Source: Cytophagales bacterium (GTDB lineage Bacteria; Bacteroidota; Bacteroidia; Cytophagales; Cyclobacteriaceae). From it: a stretch of 32,424 nt of DNA. The notes under the pieces are model-generated. The model had not been told where the DNA came from, searched no databases, and saw nothing but the letters and a program-made list of their open reading frames with translations. Position numbers and translations under genes: made by a program. Location of the stretch: the NCBI GenBank assembly GCA_005788235.1, contig SXYU01000065.1:1-32424 (forward strand). The letters are read 5' to 3'. Below are positions 1 to 8,343 of this stretch, piece by piece (the first letter of the stretch is position 1; each line of letters starts with the position of its first letter).

Positions 1-603
1 GTTAGCCACTTTTTCTTTCAGATACTTTAAGTCAAACTTGAGGCTTGGCGCTTCAAAATGCTTTTCAGGATAGCCCGCTACGCCCACACAAAAATCAGTT
101 TGGAAGCTCGGCTCGGTTTCCTCGTGTAGGTACTTACCTGGGTTCATGCGGACCACTTGGGCCACGAGTTCGCTAGCACACGAGTGCCCATTAGGCTCGC
201 CTACAAAGCGTTCTGCTTTAGGAGCATCCCCACGAAGGGCCAGCACATTTTCTACCCCAATAAAATCAAGATCAATCAACAGGTTTTCCGTTTCCTCTTT
301 AGTGAAGCCTCCACAAAGCACATGCGGCACGGCATCTACATCAAATCGGTTGATCAAGGCAGCACAAATCCCAACAGTTCCTGGGCGTTTCTTCGTGCTT
401 ACCTTCTCTAGAAGTCCATTGGTATGCTTCTTATAAATGTACTCCTCACGGTGGTAGGTCACATCCACAAATGGGGGGTTAAACTCCATTAAAGGGGAAA
501 TACCCTCCATGAGCTCCTTCAAACTTTGTCCTTTTAGTGGAGGAAGAATTTCAAAGGAAAAGAGGGTTCCTTTTGCGTTTTTTATATGTTCAGTGATTTT
601 CAT
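1..603 (-). CDS. metF: 5,10-methylenetetrahydrofolate reductase, N-terminal part (runs off left edge)
   Basis: MetF reduces 5,10-methylene-THF to 5-methyl-THF, the methyl donor used by the MetH proteins encoded just upstream. The reading frame is open for 201 codons from the ATG at 603 to the window edge, so the C-terminal third is missing. The N-terminus has FSFEILPP, matching the family FSFExxPP strand that carries the catalytic Glu. VTYHREEY follows near residue 45, and [14 protein letters not shown] near residue 110 matches the folate/FAD barrel motif with LRGD. The ATG overlaps the metH2 stop in an ATGA (4-base overlap), which fixes the start and indicates translational coupling. It is the last visible gene of the SAM-I riboswitch operon. 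Confidence 0.95.
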   Translation of the reverse strand, partial: MKITEHIKNAKGTLFSFEILPPLKGQSLKELMEGISPLMEFNPPFVDVTYHREEYIYKKHTNGLLEKVSTKKRPGTVGICAALINRFDVDAVPHVLCGGFTKEETENLLIDLDFIGVENVLALRGDAPKAERFVGEPNGHSCASELVAQVVRMNPGKYLHEETEPSFQTDFCVGVAGYPEKHFEAPSLKFDLKYLKEKVAN

Positions 604-3296
604 TGTGGTATAGTCTCAAGAATTGCAGTTGGAGTGTAGGCCAAATTTGGAGAAAGTAAACGCTCAGCAGCCTGGAGACCGATGCCTTTTCGCTTTGCAT
701 AACTTTCTACTTGGTCGGCACCAATTTTTCCTAAGCCAAAATAGCTGCTTTCGGGGTGTGCAAAGAAGAATCCAGAAACTGAGCTAGTCGGATACATGGC
801 GTAGCTGGATGTCAAGGTAATTCCTATCGTATTTTCTAAATCTAACAATTCAGAAATAGTCAGCTTCTCCGAGTGCTCTGGACAGGCTGGATAGCCAGGT
901 GCTGGACGGATACCTAGGTATTCCTCGCTAACCAAGGCCTCGTTGGATAGCTGCTCCTGAGGGGCATAGCCCCAAAGTTCCTTTCGTGTCAATTCATGTA
1001 AGTATTCGGTAGCTGCCTCTGCCAATCTATCGGCCAAGGCCTTAAACAAAATGTCGTTGTAATCATCCCCTGCCGCTTGAAATTCGGCTAGCTTCGTTTC
1101 CATGCCGAGCCCGGAGGTGACAGCAAAGCAACCTAAGTAGTCCAGCTGGTCAGGATGCAAGTAATCGACTAGGGAGCGATTTGGCACTCCCTTGCCTTTT
1201 TTACCCTGCTGCCTCAAGAAGTGAAAGCTGGTAATGGATTCCCCTTTTTCGTTCAGCACACGGGCATCATCGCCTTCGCGTTGCACAGGAAATAAGGAAC
1301 ATACTGCCTTGGCAGTGAGCCATTTTTCTTTGATTAAGGTATCTAGCATGGCTTCTGCGTCTGCAAAAAGGCGGGTAGCCTCTTCTCCGACCACAGGATC
1401 GGCCAATATCTTTGGGAACTTGCCACTTAGCATCCAGGTACTGAAGAATGGTGTCCAATCAATGTACTTTCTCAACACCGATAAGTCTAGTTCCTCAAGC
1501 ACTGTTCTACCCAAAACTTTTGGCTTCATAGGAGCAATTCCTGCCCACTCGATTGGCACCGGGTTGGCCATGGCCTCCTCATAGGAAATTAACTGCTTGA
1601 CCGCCTGCTTGGCTTCGTGCTCTTCCCGCAAAGCCTTGTATATGGCCTTCAGATTGATGCGGTAGCTTTCGCTAGTTTCTGGTGAAATAGACTCCCCTGC
1701 GATAGGAACCGACTTACTCGCATCTGTGACGTGAATGACACAACCGGAATACATAGGATCAATTTTCACTGCGGTATGAATTCTGGAAGTAGTGGCTCCA
1801 CCGATAAGCAAAGGTATCGTCAGCCCTTGGCGCTCCATTTCAGAAGCCACATTGACCATTTCGTCTAGGGAAGGAGTAATCAATCCACTCAATCCAATAA
1901 TATCTACCTTGTTTTTGATCGCCTCGTCAATGATTTTTTGTGCATCTACCATCACACCGAGGTCGATGATTTGGTAGCTATTACAGGCCAAAACTACTCC
2001 TACGATGTTTTTACCGATGTCGTGTACATCTCCTTTTACGGTTGCTAGGAGGATTTTCTTTAGGGAAGAGGCTTCTTGACCCTCCTCTGGAAGCGGCATA
2101 AAAGGCTCCAAATAGGCTACTGCCTTTTTCATTACTCGTGCAGACTTCACTACTTGGGGAAGGAACATTTTTCCTTCACCAAACAAGTCTCCTACTACAT
2201 TCATTCCATCCATCAAAGGCCCTTCAATCACTTTCAGAGGATTGACCAATTCAAGGCGTGCTGACTCAGTATCCTCAATAATAAAGTCCAAAATACCTTT
2301 CACCAAGGCATGTTCAATTCGCTTGGCTACTGGAGCAGCTCTCCAGGCCTCGTTCACCACTTCTTTTTTATCCGCAGACTTCACCGTTTCAGCAAAGTCC
2401 AGTAGGCGCTCGGTAGCGTCCTCCCTACGATCAAATAATACATCTTCCACCCTCTCCAATAATTCCTTATCGATATCGGCATATACCTCGAGCATGGTGG
2501 GGTTGACAATTCCCATATCCATCCCATGCTGGATTGCATGGTAAAGGAAAGCGGCGTGCATGGCTTCGCGCACAGGATCATTTCCCCGGAAGGAAAAAGA
2601 TACGTTGCTGACGCCACCACTTACCTTGGCACCGGGAAGATTTTGCTTGATCCAGCGCGTTGCATTAAAGAAGTCAACCGCATTCTTGCGGTGCTCTTCC
2701 ATCCCTGTAGCTACTGGGAAAATATTGGGATCAAAAATGATGTCTTGCGGATTAAACTTTACGTAATCTACTAAGATTCGGTAGCTACGCTCACAGATTT
2801 GGATGCGTCTCTCGTAGGTATCAGCCTGTCCCTTCTCATCGAAAGCCATCACCACTACTGCAGCGCCAAATTTTTTGATGGTCTTCGCCTGCTGTATAAA
2901 TTCTTCTTCCCCGTTTTTTAGGGAAATGGAGTTCACAATACCTTTTCCCTGCACACACTTCAATCCGGCAAGGATGATACTCCACTTGGAACTATCAATA
3001 ACGATTGGAATACGGCTAATCTCCGGTTCAGAAGCAATCAAGTTGAGAAAGCGAACCATAGCAAACTCGCCATCCAGCATCCCCTCGTCCATGCAGACGT
3101 CCAAAACCTGTGCACCACCTCGAACTTGGTCTAAAGCGATATCTAAGGCGTCATCGTATTGGCCATTGAGGATGAGGCGGGCAAATTTTTTGGATCCAGT
3201 GATATTGGTTCGTTCGCCGATATTCACAAAGTTGAGCGTAGGTGTAAATACCAAAGGCTCAAGGCCAGAAAGCTTCAGATAGTTAGGCTTAAGCAT
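600..3296 (-). CDS. metH: Methionine synthase, pterin/B12/activation-domain subunit (split MetH, C-terminal part)
   Basis: This polypeptide carries three of the four MetH modules. The pterin-binding domain is at about 16-300 ([14 protein letters not shown] near the start). The cap and cobalamin-binding Rossmann domain is at about 330-570, with base-off B12 motif D423-x-H425-x-x-G428, SGL near 470 and GG at 499-500. The activation domain is at about 590-898, with the AdoMet motif RPAPGY (from R797) and C805. The homocysteine domain is a separate gene, and together they total 1250 residues, close to single-chain MetH. I chose the ATG at 3296, which overlaps the metH1 stop by 8 bases. The longer frame from 3368 adds 24 residues that do not belong to the family. 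It transfers methyl from 5-methyl-THF through methylcobalamin to homocysteine in the cytoplasm. Confidence 0.95.
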   Translation of the reverse strand: MLKPNYLKLSGLEPLVFTPTLNFVNIGERTNITGSKKFARLILNGQYDDALDIALDQVRGGAQVLDVCMDEGMLDGEFAMVRFLNLIASEPEISRIPIVIDSSKWSIILAGLKCVQGKGIVNSISLKNGEEEFIQQAKTIKKFGAAVVVMAFDEKGQADTYERRIQICERSYRILVDYVKFNPQDIIFDPNIFPVATGMEEHRKNAVDFFNATRWIKQNLPGAKVSGGVSNVSFSFRGNDPVREAMHAAFLYHAIQHGMDMGIVNPTMLEVYADIDKELLERVEDVLFDRREDATERLLDFAETVKSADKKEVVNEAWRAAPVAKRIEHALVKGILDFIIEDTESARLELVNPLKVIEGPLMDGMNVVGDLFGEGKMFLPQVVKSARVMKKAVAYLEPFMPLPEEGQEASSLKKILLATVKGDVHDIGKNIVGVVLACNSYQIIDLGVMVDAQKIIDEAIKNKVDIIGLSGLITPSLDEMVNVASEMERQGLTIPLLIGGATTSRIHTAVKIDPMYSGCVIHVTDASKSVPIAGESISPETSESYRINLKAIYKALREEHEAKQAVKQLISYEEAMANPVPIEWAGIAPMKPKVLGRTVLEELDLSVLRKYIDWTPFFSTWMLSGKFPKILADPVVGEEATRLFADAEAMLDTLIKEKWLTAKAVCSLFPVQREGDDARVLNEKGESITSFHFLRQQGKKGKGVPNRSLVDYLHPDQLDYLGCFAVTSGLGMETKLAEFQAAGDDYNDILFKALADRLAEAATEYLHELTRKELWGYAPQEQLSNEALVSEEYLGIRPAPGYPACPEHSEKLTISELLDLENTIGITLTSSYAMYPTSSVSGFFFAHPESSYFGLGKIGADQVESYAKRKGIGLQAAERLLSPNLAYTPTAILETIPQ

Positions 3297-4347
3297 GTTG
3301 CTCCTCCTCTTCCGTAAATTGACCAATTTGTCTTGGGCTATATTCGGCTGCCAGCTGTGCCAAAGCACGAATATGGTCAGGAGTAGTGCCGCAGCAGCCT
3401 CCCAAAATATTCAGCATTCCCTCTTTCAAAAAAGTTCGTACTTGATCCGCCATTTCATTAGCTCCTTGGTCATAGGCGCCAAATTCGTTGGGCAAACCAG
3501 CATTGGGGTAGGCAGACACATAAAATGGGGCCTCTTGCGCGAGCACCTTCAAGTAAGGTCGAAGTTCCTTAGCTCCTAAGGCACAGTTGAGGCCTACAGA
3601 AAATAAGGGTACATGGGATACCGAAATTAAAAAAGCTTCGGTGGTCTGTCCAGAAAGCGTTCGTCCAGAGGCATCGGTAATGGTTCCTGAAATCATTATT
3701 GGAATTCCTCCCTCTCTTGCGTCTAGGGGAATATTTCGCTCCTCATACACTTCCTGAATGGCATAGAGAGCAGCCTTGGCATTGAGTGTGTCAAAAATGG
3801 TCTCTACCAGAATTAGGTCGGCACCCCCATCCAATAAGCCCCTTACCTGCTCCGCGTAGGCTTCTGCTAGCTGATCAAAGGTGATGGCACGGTATCCAGG
3901 ATCGTTTACATCAGGTGAGATAGATGCAGTTCGGTTGGTTGGACCCATCGCACCAGCTACAAAGCGTGGTTTGTCTGGGCTAGTCTCCGTGAATGCATCT
4001 GCAACCTCTCGAGCAATTTTGGTAGATTCAAAATTGATTTCATAAGCCAGGTGGGACAAGCCATAATCTTCCTGAGCAATGGTCGTTCCTGAAAAAGTAT
4101 TTGTTTCAATGATATCCGAACCAGCCTCTAGGTATTCCTTATGAATCGCACGAATGATATCGGGTCTACTTAGGGAAAGGAGGTCATTATTGCCTTTTAA
4201 AGACTTGGGATGGTCTTTTAAAGCTAGAGTCCTAAAATCTTCTTCGGTAAGGGTGTAACGTTGAATCATGGTACCCATGGCACCGTCTAGGATTAAAATC
4301 CTATTTTTAACTGCTTGGAGCAGTTGGTCCGTTCTGTTTTGTCTCAT
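3289..4347 (-). CDS. metH: Methionine synthase, homocysteine S-methyltransferase subunit (split MetH, N-terminal part)
   Basis: A 352-residue homocysteine-binding barrel equivalent to the first domain of single-chain MetH. It activates homocysteine on zinc and accepts the methyl group from the cobalamin carried by the downstream protein. The start has [11 protein letters not shown] (residues 18-29), typical of the family. The three zinc cysteines are visible as C255 in GLNCALGA and C318-C319 in [10 protein letters not shown]. It ends with an acidic, Glu-rich tail and a TAA that overlaps the next gene by 8 bases. A SAM-I riboswitch occupies its leader, so expression should fall when S-adenosylmethionine is plentiful. 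No ribosome-binding site is evident, as is common in Bacteroidota. Confidence 0.95.
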   Translation of the reverse strand: MRQNRTDQLLQAVKNRILILDGAMGTMIQRYTLTEEDFRTLALKDHPKSLKGNNDLLSLSRPDIIRAIHKEYLEAGSDIIETNTFSGTTIAQEDYGLSHLAYEINFESTKIAREVADAFTETSPDKPRFVAGAMGPTNRTASISPDVNDPGYRAITFDQLAEAYAEQVRGLLDGGADLILVETIFDTLNAKAALYAIQEVYEERNIPLDAREGGIPIMISGTITDASGRTLSGQTTEAFLISVSHVPLFSVGLNCALGAKELRPYLKVLAQEAPFYVSAYPNAGLPNEFGAYDQGANEMADQVRTFLKEGMLNILGGCCGTTPDHIRALAQLAAEYSPRQIGQFTEEEEQHA

Positions 4348-4410
4348 TGTTGGTTACATTCAAAAAACTAATCGAGCAAAACACGGAGAAAAGTAGGTCA
4401 ATTTACTGTT

Positions 4411-4509
4411 CTTCTCATCTATTCTTGGCATATCCAAGAGGGGAGTTAGCACCTTGATTACAGGTTGCTAAGACGTCAAAGGGCCCATCCCTCGGTCTTT
4501 CTCGATAAG
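4411..4509 (-). promoter_or_regulatory. SAM-I (S-box) riboswitch in the metH1-metH2-metF leader
   Basis: Read on the minus strand, the aptamer opens with CTTATCGAGA and closes with GATGAGAAG. CUUAUC and GAUGAG form P1 with one G-U pair. Between them are the S-box signatures in order: the GACCGAGGGATGGGCCC/GACGUC P2 region, TTAGCAACC, a short P3 (ACCT...AGGT), GGTGCTAACTCC, then the P4 hairpin CTTGG-ATATG-CCAAG. SAM-I aptamers bind S-adenosylmethionine and repress methionine genes, which fits the operon. The output stage is unclear. No terminator follows within the 63 bases before the start codon, but the P1 3' strand (GAGAAGA) could instead pair with UUUUCUC about 17 bases downstream. Confidence 0.93.
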
Positions 4510-4515
4510 TAACTG

Positions 4516-4523
4516 CAAAAGTA
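4516..4523 (-). promoter_or_regulatory. Promoter -7 box for the metH operon
   Basis: The minus strand reads TACTTTTG, an exact match to the Bacteroidota -7 consensus TAnnTTTG. Its end lies 6-7 bases before the first P1 base of the SAM-I aptamer (4509), so transcription would begin at the aptamer itself. No good -33 TTG is seen at the usual distance (only TTTC). Confidence 0.65.
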
Positions 4524-4577
4524 ATACTAAAATCCAAAAAACCGAAAGATCAATCTAATTTTCACGCAGAAAAAATA

Positions 4578-4594
4578 GTTTTTTTGAAAAAAAC
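4578..4594 (-). terminator. Possible weak A/T-rich terminator after the duplicated barrel gene
   Basis: Ten bases after the stop of the barrel gene the minus strand reads GTTTTTTTCAAAAAAAC, a perfect inverted repeat, then TATTTTTTC. The arms are almost wholly A/T and the loop is very short, so this is only a candidate. It would separate the barrel gene from the metH promoter at 4516-4523. Confidence 0.3.
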
Positions 4595-4603
4595 AGAAGG
4601 ATA

Positions 4604-5914
4604 TTAGGGACGGATCCCTAGTCCAAAAGTTAAAAATGGTCCAGACTGATAGGAATTCATGGACAGTCCTCCGAGCTTAAATCCAGGAATTGCCTGTTCG
4701 TAACCCGCCGAGGTGGAAAATACGACATCAAAAATCTTTCTTTTGGTCATGGGCAGGCCATATTCTAAAAGCAGCTCTGGCTTGAGAAAAATTCCTGAAT
4801 TCCGGAGGTATCCATCAAAATTTCGTTGATCAAGCAAGGTAGGAAAATCAGGCTTCACATCCTGAAGCAGCGTATATCTCAAGTTACCATACCCAAGACC
4901 AGCCATGGCACCTACTCCCAAATTTTTATATTGAAAGAATTTTTTACCCACATTCGCATAGATTCGAAGGCTATTTAAACTATGAGATTGTATGGTACTT
5001 GCTCTGCCTTTTTGCGCGACATTAAATACATCTATACCATATAGCAGGCCACCTGTTTCCCCCAGAATACGTAGCCCCAACTGAGAGGGGCTACCATCAA
5101 AGGCTTGGTAACCCTGCTCTTGAAGGTAGGTATTGAACTTTTCTGGCTTCGAAAAGTGGAAGCCCCGAATCATGGAAATCCCAATCGTGGCATCCTTGTA
5201 GGTAAAATTCCGGTCTGGAAGACTGATTCCGGTTCCAACCCTAAAAAATGCTCCTGCTTGCGCATTATCAAAAGACAATCCATTCATCTTCCAACTTTCC
5301 TCAAAAGGACTAAAAGCATATCCTGCTTTAGCCATCACGATTAGCGCCTCCTTTCGATTGGGGATGAGGAAATCATAGGATAGCTGAAACCCAATTTCTG
5401 TCAGAAAATCACCGAAATACTGCGATCCATTATGGATATTATTTTCTCGTAAAATAAATCCTTGTCGAGGATTTTTTAGAAAGGATTCTAAACTTATGGA
5501 TTGCTCTTTTGGAAGCAGTTGAACGTTCATGTATCCCATGCCTAGGGATAGGTAATGGATCAGCTGAAATTTCCCTTCTTCAGTTAGTGAGTAACCTAGA
5601 TTCACTAATGCACGAGAGGTACGGTATTGGAAGCGATGCTCCCCTATTTTCGCTGATTGACTTTGATGTTGGGATAGCTCAAAGCCTAAAATAAAATCAT
5701 TCAGCCTAGCCTGATAACCTAGCCCAAAAGAATTATACTTATTCTGAATAGGAAGTATTCCACGGTCACTTAAGAGTGCATTGAATTGACTCAAGTTCGC
5801 TCCTGAGGTACCCGTATACGCATAAATGGAAGATCTATTTGCTAAAAAACCTTGAGCTTGAAGACCAACTCCCAAAAGCAGTAGCGAAAATAGAAGAAAG
5901 AGTCTTGGCTTCAT
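4604..5914 (-). CDS. Outer-membrane beta-barrel protein made of two related halves
   Basis: No function recognised. The 436-residue product starts with a clear signal peptide (MKPRLFLLFSLLLLGVGLQAQ) and is otherwise rich in alternating aromatic and glycine strands, ending in FLTFGLGI, as expected for an outer-membrane barrel. Residues about 29-231 and 243-435 resemble each other along their length. For example, KAGYAFSPFEESWKMNGLSF in half 1 corresponds to SAGYEQAIPGFKLGGLSM in half 2, both ending in a GxGI strand. The start at 5914 is chosen because it puts the signal peptide at the N-terminus; an upstream in-frame ATG at 5974 would bury it. A promoter box lies 17 bases upstream. Confidence 0.75.
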   Translation of the reverse strand: MKPRLFLLFSLLLLGVGLQAQGFLANRSSIYAYTGTSGANLSQFNALLSDRGILPIQNKYNSFGLGYQARLNDFILGFELSQHQSQSAKIGEHRFQYRTSRALVNLGYSLTEEGKFQLIHYLSLGMGYMNVQLLPKEQSISLESFLKNPRQGFILRENNIHNGSQYFGDFLTEIGFQLSYDFLIPNRKEALIVMAKAGYAFSPFEESWKMNGLSFDNAQAGAFFRVGTGISLPDRNFTYKDATIGISMIRGFHFSKPEKFNTYLQEQGYQAFDGSPSQLGLRILGETGGLLYGIDVFNVAQKGRASTIQSHSLNSLRIYANVGKKFFQYKNLGVGAMAGLGYGNLRYTLLQDVKPDFPTLLDQRNFDGYLRNSGIFLKPELLLEYGLPMTKRKIFDVVFSTSAGYEQAIPGFKLGGLSMNSYQSGPFLTFGLGIRP

Positions 5915-5931
5915 CCGATAAAGCTTTTTGA

Positions 5932-5939
5932 CAAAAATA
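5932..5939 (-). promoter_or_regulatory. Promoter -7 box for the duplicated barrel gene
   Basis: The minus strand reads TATTTTTG, an exact TAnnTTTG match, giving a predicted leader of roughly 10-12 bases before the ATG at 5914. It also supports the 5914 start, since the longer frame would begin upstream of this promoter. The 14 bases before it closely match those before the metH box. Confidence 0.55.
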
Positions 5940-6017
5940 ATGCTAAAAGCCAATTTTAAAGGTAAACTAGCCAAATCCCGAACTATATTATCCTTAAAAA
6001 ATTCGAGAATATCCGAG

Positions 6018-7271
6018 TTAGCTGGACATCCACTGCATAATCAATCCGCTGATATATGCTCCATAAGTACCCAGAGCGTAACCTAGCACAGCCAAAAGCA
6101 CCCCCACAGAAGCCAAAGAAGCATCAAAAGCAGAAGCGACGATGGGTGCAGAAGCCGCACCACCTATGTTGGCTTGGGAGCCCACTGCCACATAAAAGAA
6201 GGGAGCCTTAATCAGCCAAGCCACGAAAAGCATCAGCGATATGTGAAACAAAATCCAAATTATTCCTATCAAAAATAGAATGGGATTATCTAGAACAGCC
6301 GCCAAGTCCATTTGCATCCCAATAGTCGCTACCATGACATACAGGAGAACTGAACCCAAACGAGAAGCACCCACTCCTTCCAAATCCCTTGCCTTGGTAA
6401 AGGAAAGTACCAAACCTAGCGCAGTTGCAATGACTACAATCCAGAAGAATGCCGAATTTAAGGAGTATTGGTTCCATTCCGGGTGATTGGTCTCAAACCA
6501 AGGAGCTAAGAAATCAGCAAAAAAGTGCGATACCCCCGTAACCCCAAACCCAATTCCTAGAATTACTAAAATATCCGTTAAGTTGGGAATAGCAACACTA
6601 GCCTCCCTCGCTTTTGCAATTCGATCTCGGAGTTCATAAATAGCCTTGGTATCAGCTTTTAAAAGTTTATCGATTTTTTCCGGTTTAGCTGCCCAATACA
6701 ATAAAATGGCCATCCAAAAATTAGCTATTAAAACGTCTACCGCAATCATCTGACCAAACAAGACCGGACTTGCACCAAAGACCTCCAACATGGCAGTTTG
6801 GTTGGCTCCACCCCCAATCCAACTCCCAGCAATCGTAGACAGACCCCTCCACAATTCATCCGGACCTGTACCTGCATACAAATCAGGTTGAATCCAACCA
6901 ACTAGCAGCAAAGAAACTGGGCCACCTAAAATAACTCCGACTGTTCCGGTAAGGAACAGGATCAATGCTTTGGGTCCCAAGCGAAGGATACCTTTCAAAT
7001 CCACACTGATGGTAAAAAGTACCAAAGAAGCTGGTAGTAGGTAACGGGAAGCTACTTTATACAAATTTGAAGACTCCCCAGAAATCAATCCCATGGAGTT
7101 GTATACCGCAGGGATAAAATAGCAAAGCAACACCGCAGGTACATAGGTGTAAAACTTAACCCAAAAAGGATGCTTATTGGAAGAAGAAACGAAAATAAAA
7201 GCCAAAGTGGCCATTAGTAGACCAAATACTACGGCATCATTGGTCAAAATAGGACTAGTTTGCTCTTGCAT
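6018..7271 (-). CDS. DUF819 family integral membrane protein
   Basis: A 417-residue polytopic inner-membrane protein with about 10-12 hydrophobic segments. The residue pattern matches the DUF819 (YjcL-like) family: VASRYLLPASLVLFTISVDL near residue 80, GGGANQTAMLEV near 155 and SQANIGGAASAPIVASAFD near 365. The two Gly/Ala/Asn-rich segments resemble the re-entrant substrate loops of secondary transporters, but I know of no firmly established substrate for this family. A charged cytoplasmic stretch lies around 200-230. It follows the Nudix gene by 60 bases on the same strand. TTG (7301-7303), 16 bases, then TAACTTTA (7277-7284) is a near-consensus promoter in that gap, so it may be transcribed separately. 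Confidence 0.85.
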   Translation of the reverse strand: MQEQTSPILTNDAVVFGLLMATLAFIFVSSSNKHPFWVKFYTYVPAVLLCYFIPAVYNSMGLISGESSNLYKVASRYLLPASLVLFTISVDLKGILRLGPKALILFLTGTVGVILGGPVSLLLVGWIQPDLYAGTGPDELWRGLSTIAGSWIGGGANQTAMLEVFGASPVLFGQMIAVDVLIANFWMAILLYWAAKPEKIDKLLKADTKAIYELRDRIAKAREASVAIPNLTDILVILGIGFGVTGVSHFFADFLAPWFETNHPEWNQYSLNSAFFWIVVIATALGLVLSFTKARDLEGVGASRLGSVLLYVMVATIGMQMDLAAVLDNPILFLIGIIWILFHISLMLFVAWLIKAPFFYVAVGSQANIGGAASAPIVASAFDASLASVGVLLAVLGYALGTYGAYISGLIMQWMSS

Positions 7272-7331
7272 ATTCCTAAAGTTATCCTACACAACATTAC
7301 CAAGAATTGATTAAAAAGCCATCCTTAGCTC

Positions 7332-7970
7332 TCATATTTGATCCAAAACCTCTATAAGCTCACTCAAAATCATCGCTGTAGCACCCCAAACTACCTCTTC
7401 CTCAACTGCGAAATAAGGAGTGTCCAAGTATAATCCTCCACCAACTGGAAGCTGCGTGTGTTTTTTAATATCGGGATGAAAAAGGGAAATCACTTCAGTA
7501 GCTATGATCCGTGCTACCTCCCGCTGCTCAGGAACAAAATTTGGCTTCTCAAGCACAAATCCAACCACAGGGCTCACTAAAAAATTGCTCGTTGGGATAT
7601 ATAAATCTGAAAGTTGACCAAGCACCTCTACTTTGCTTGCCTTTATGCCAATCTCCTCTTCTGCTTCCCGCAAAGCCGTAAATAGAATGTCTGGATCTGA
7701 GGGTTCCATTTTACCGCCAGGAAAGCCCACTTGCCCACCGTGCACTCCAGGGTATTGTGGTCGTTTGATCAAGGGAAAATACACTACCCCTTGATCTTGG
7801 TAAAACAACAATAAAACCCCACTTTTTTTAGGTGGCTCGGAGAATAACGTAGTAAACCTCCGTAAATCAAGCGGCTGTGGAGCCATTTTTACATGCGCAT
7901 CCTTTCCCGGTAATTCCTTGGTAAATGCTTGCTGAAGTAACTCTTTAATGTATTCAATAGTCATAACCAA
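7332..7970 (-). CDS. Nudix hydrolase, CoA-diphosphatase (NudL) type
   Basis: A 212-residue Nudix protein. The Nudix box spans residues 85-108 (GGKMEPSDPDILFTALREAE then EEIGI), with the REAEEEIG metal-binding core. The preceding GGQVGFPGG and the D-P-D spacing match the CoA pyrophosphatase branch (NudL/YeaB), which hydrolyses CoA and its derivatives to 3',5'-ADP and 4'-phosphopantetheine. N-terminal residues 1-45 are a helical lead-in usual for this branch. Translation could start at either of two nearby ATGs (7970 or 7964). The leader contains a strong terminator 53 bases before the start codon, which might control this gene. CoA specificity is inferred from motif spacing only. Confidence 0.85.
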   Translation of the reverse strand: MVMTIEYIKELLQQAFTKELPGKDAHVKMAPQPLDLRRFTTLFSEPPKKSGVLLLFYQDQGVVYFPLIKRPQYPGVHGGQVGFPGGKMEPSDPDILFTALREAEEEIGIKASKVEVLGQLSDLYIPTSNFLVSPVVGFVLEKPNFVPEQREVARIIATEVISLFHPDIKKHTQLPVGGGLYLDTPYFAVEEEVVWGATAMILSELIEVLDQI

Positions 7971-8022
7971 AGATTGAGATTCAACCTAGCCTTCAAATAA
8001 CTTGAAAATGAGCTAAATAAAA

Positions 8023-8051
8023 AAAAGGCCGGAATAAAATCCCGACCTTTT
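8023..8051 (-). terminator. Strong intrinsic terminator, leftward, with no gene directly feeding it
   Basis: As minus-strand RNA this forms a stem of about 13 pairs around AAAAGGUCGGG/CCGGCCUUUU, including G-U pairs at two places, and runs into eight U residues (8019-8026, overlapping the stem base). As plus-strand RNA the same positions become C-A or A-C mismatches and only four U follow, so the leftward direction is strongly preferred. It lies between two divergent genes, so it must end a short transcript from 8052-8343 or act as an attenuator for the Nudix gene. Confidence 0.75.
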
Positions 8052-8343
8052 CCTGCTCTCAAACCTATTAAACCTATTGTAAATATTCAATTCATGAATA
8101 CCTCCGAAATGTAGAAAATGTTTTTTTCTCTTCAAACAATCGATTGCGAAAAATTTTCAAAATATTATTCGGTGCTTGTTTTTCTTAAGTTTTAGCCTGT
8201 TTTAATCAAAAAAATAAAACACCTAGGCCTGTCAAATTTTCTACTCTTTGATTTGTGACCCTCACTTGATTACCTACTGACATTTCCTTTTGGATTAGTC
8301 AATCGAATAGTTTAGATTTATGTATACTTTTTAATCTTTTATA
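8052..8343 (-). ncRNA. Candidate small RNA or attenuating leader, extent uncertain
   Basis: No protein gene fits in this stretch. The minus strand carries GGAGG (8101-8105), five bases, then ATG-AAT-TGA (8087-8095), a two-codon reading frame with a textbook Shine-Dalgarno, although neighbouring genes lack one. Downstream is a perfect tandem of the 9-mer AATAGGTTT (8061-8078) and then the terminator. TATTCA/TGAATA around the start codon is an inverted repeat. I find no exact TAnnTTTG box, so the 5' end is unknown. The alternatives are a stand-alone small RNA or a leader controlling the Nudix gene. Confidence 0.35.

Noticed and set aside
2875-3282. Rightward 135-codon open frame antisense to metH2
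   Set aside because: It overlaps the conserved pterin-binding domain on the other strand and has no family resemblance.
3297-3368. Extension of the second MetH protein to an ATG at 3368
   Set aside because: The extra 24 residues overlap the coding end of metH1, are Trp/Arg-rich and unlike MetH; the ATG at 3296 gives the family start.
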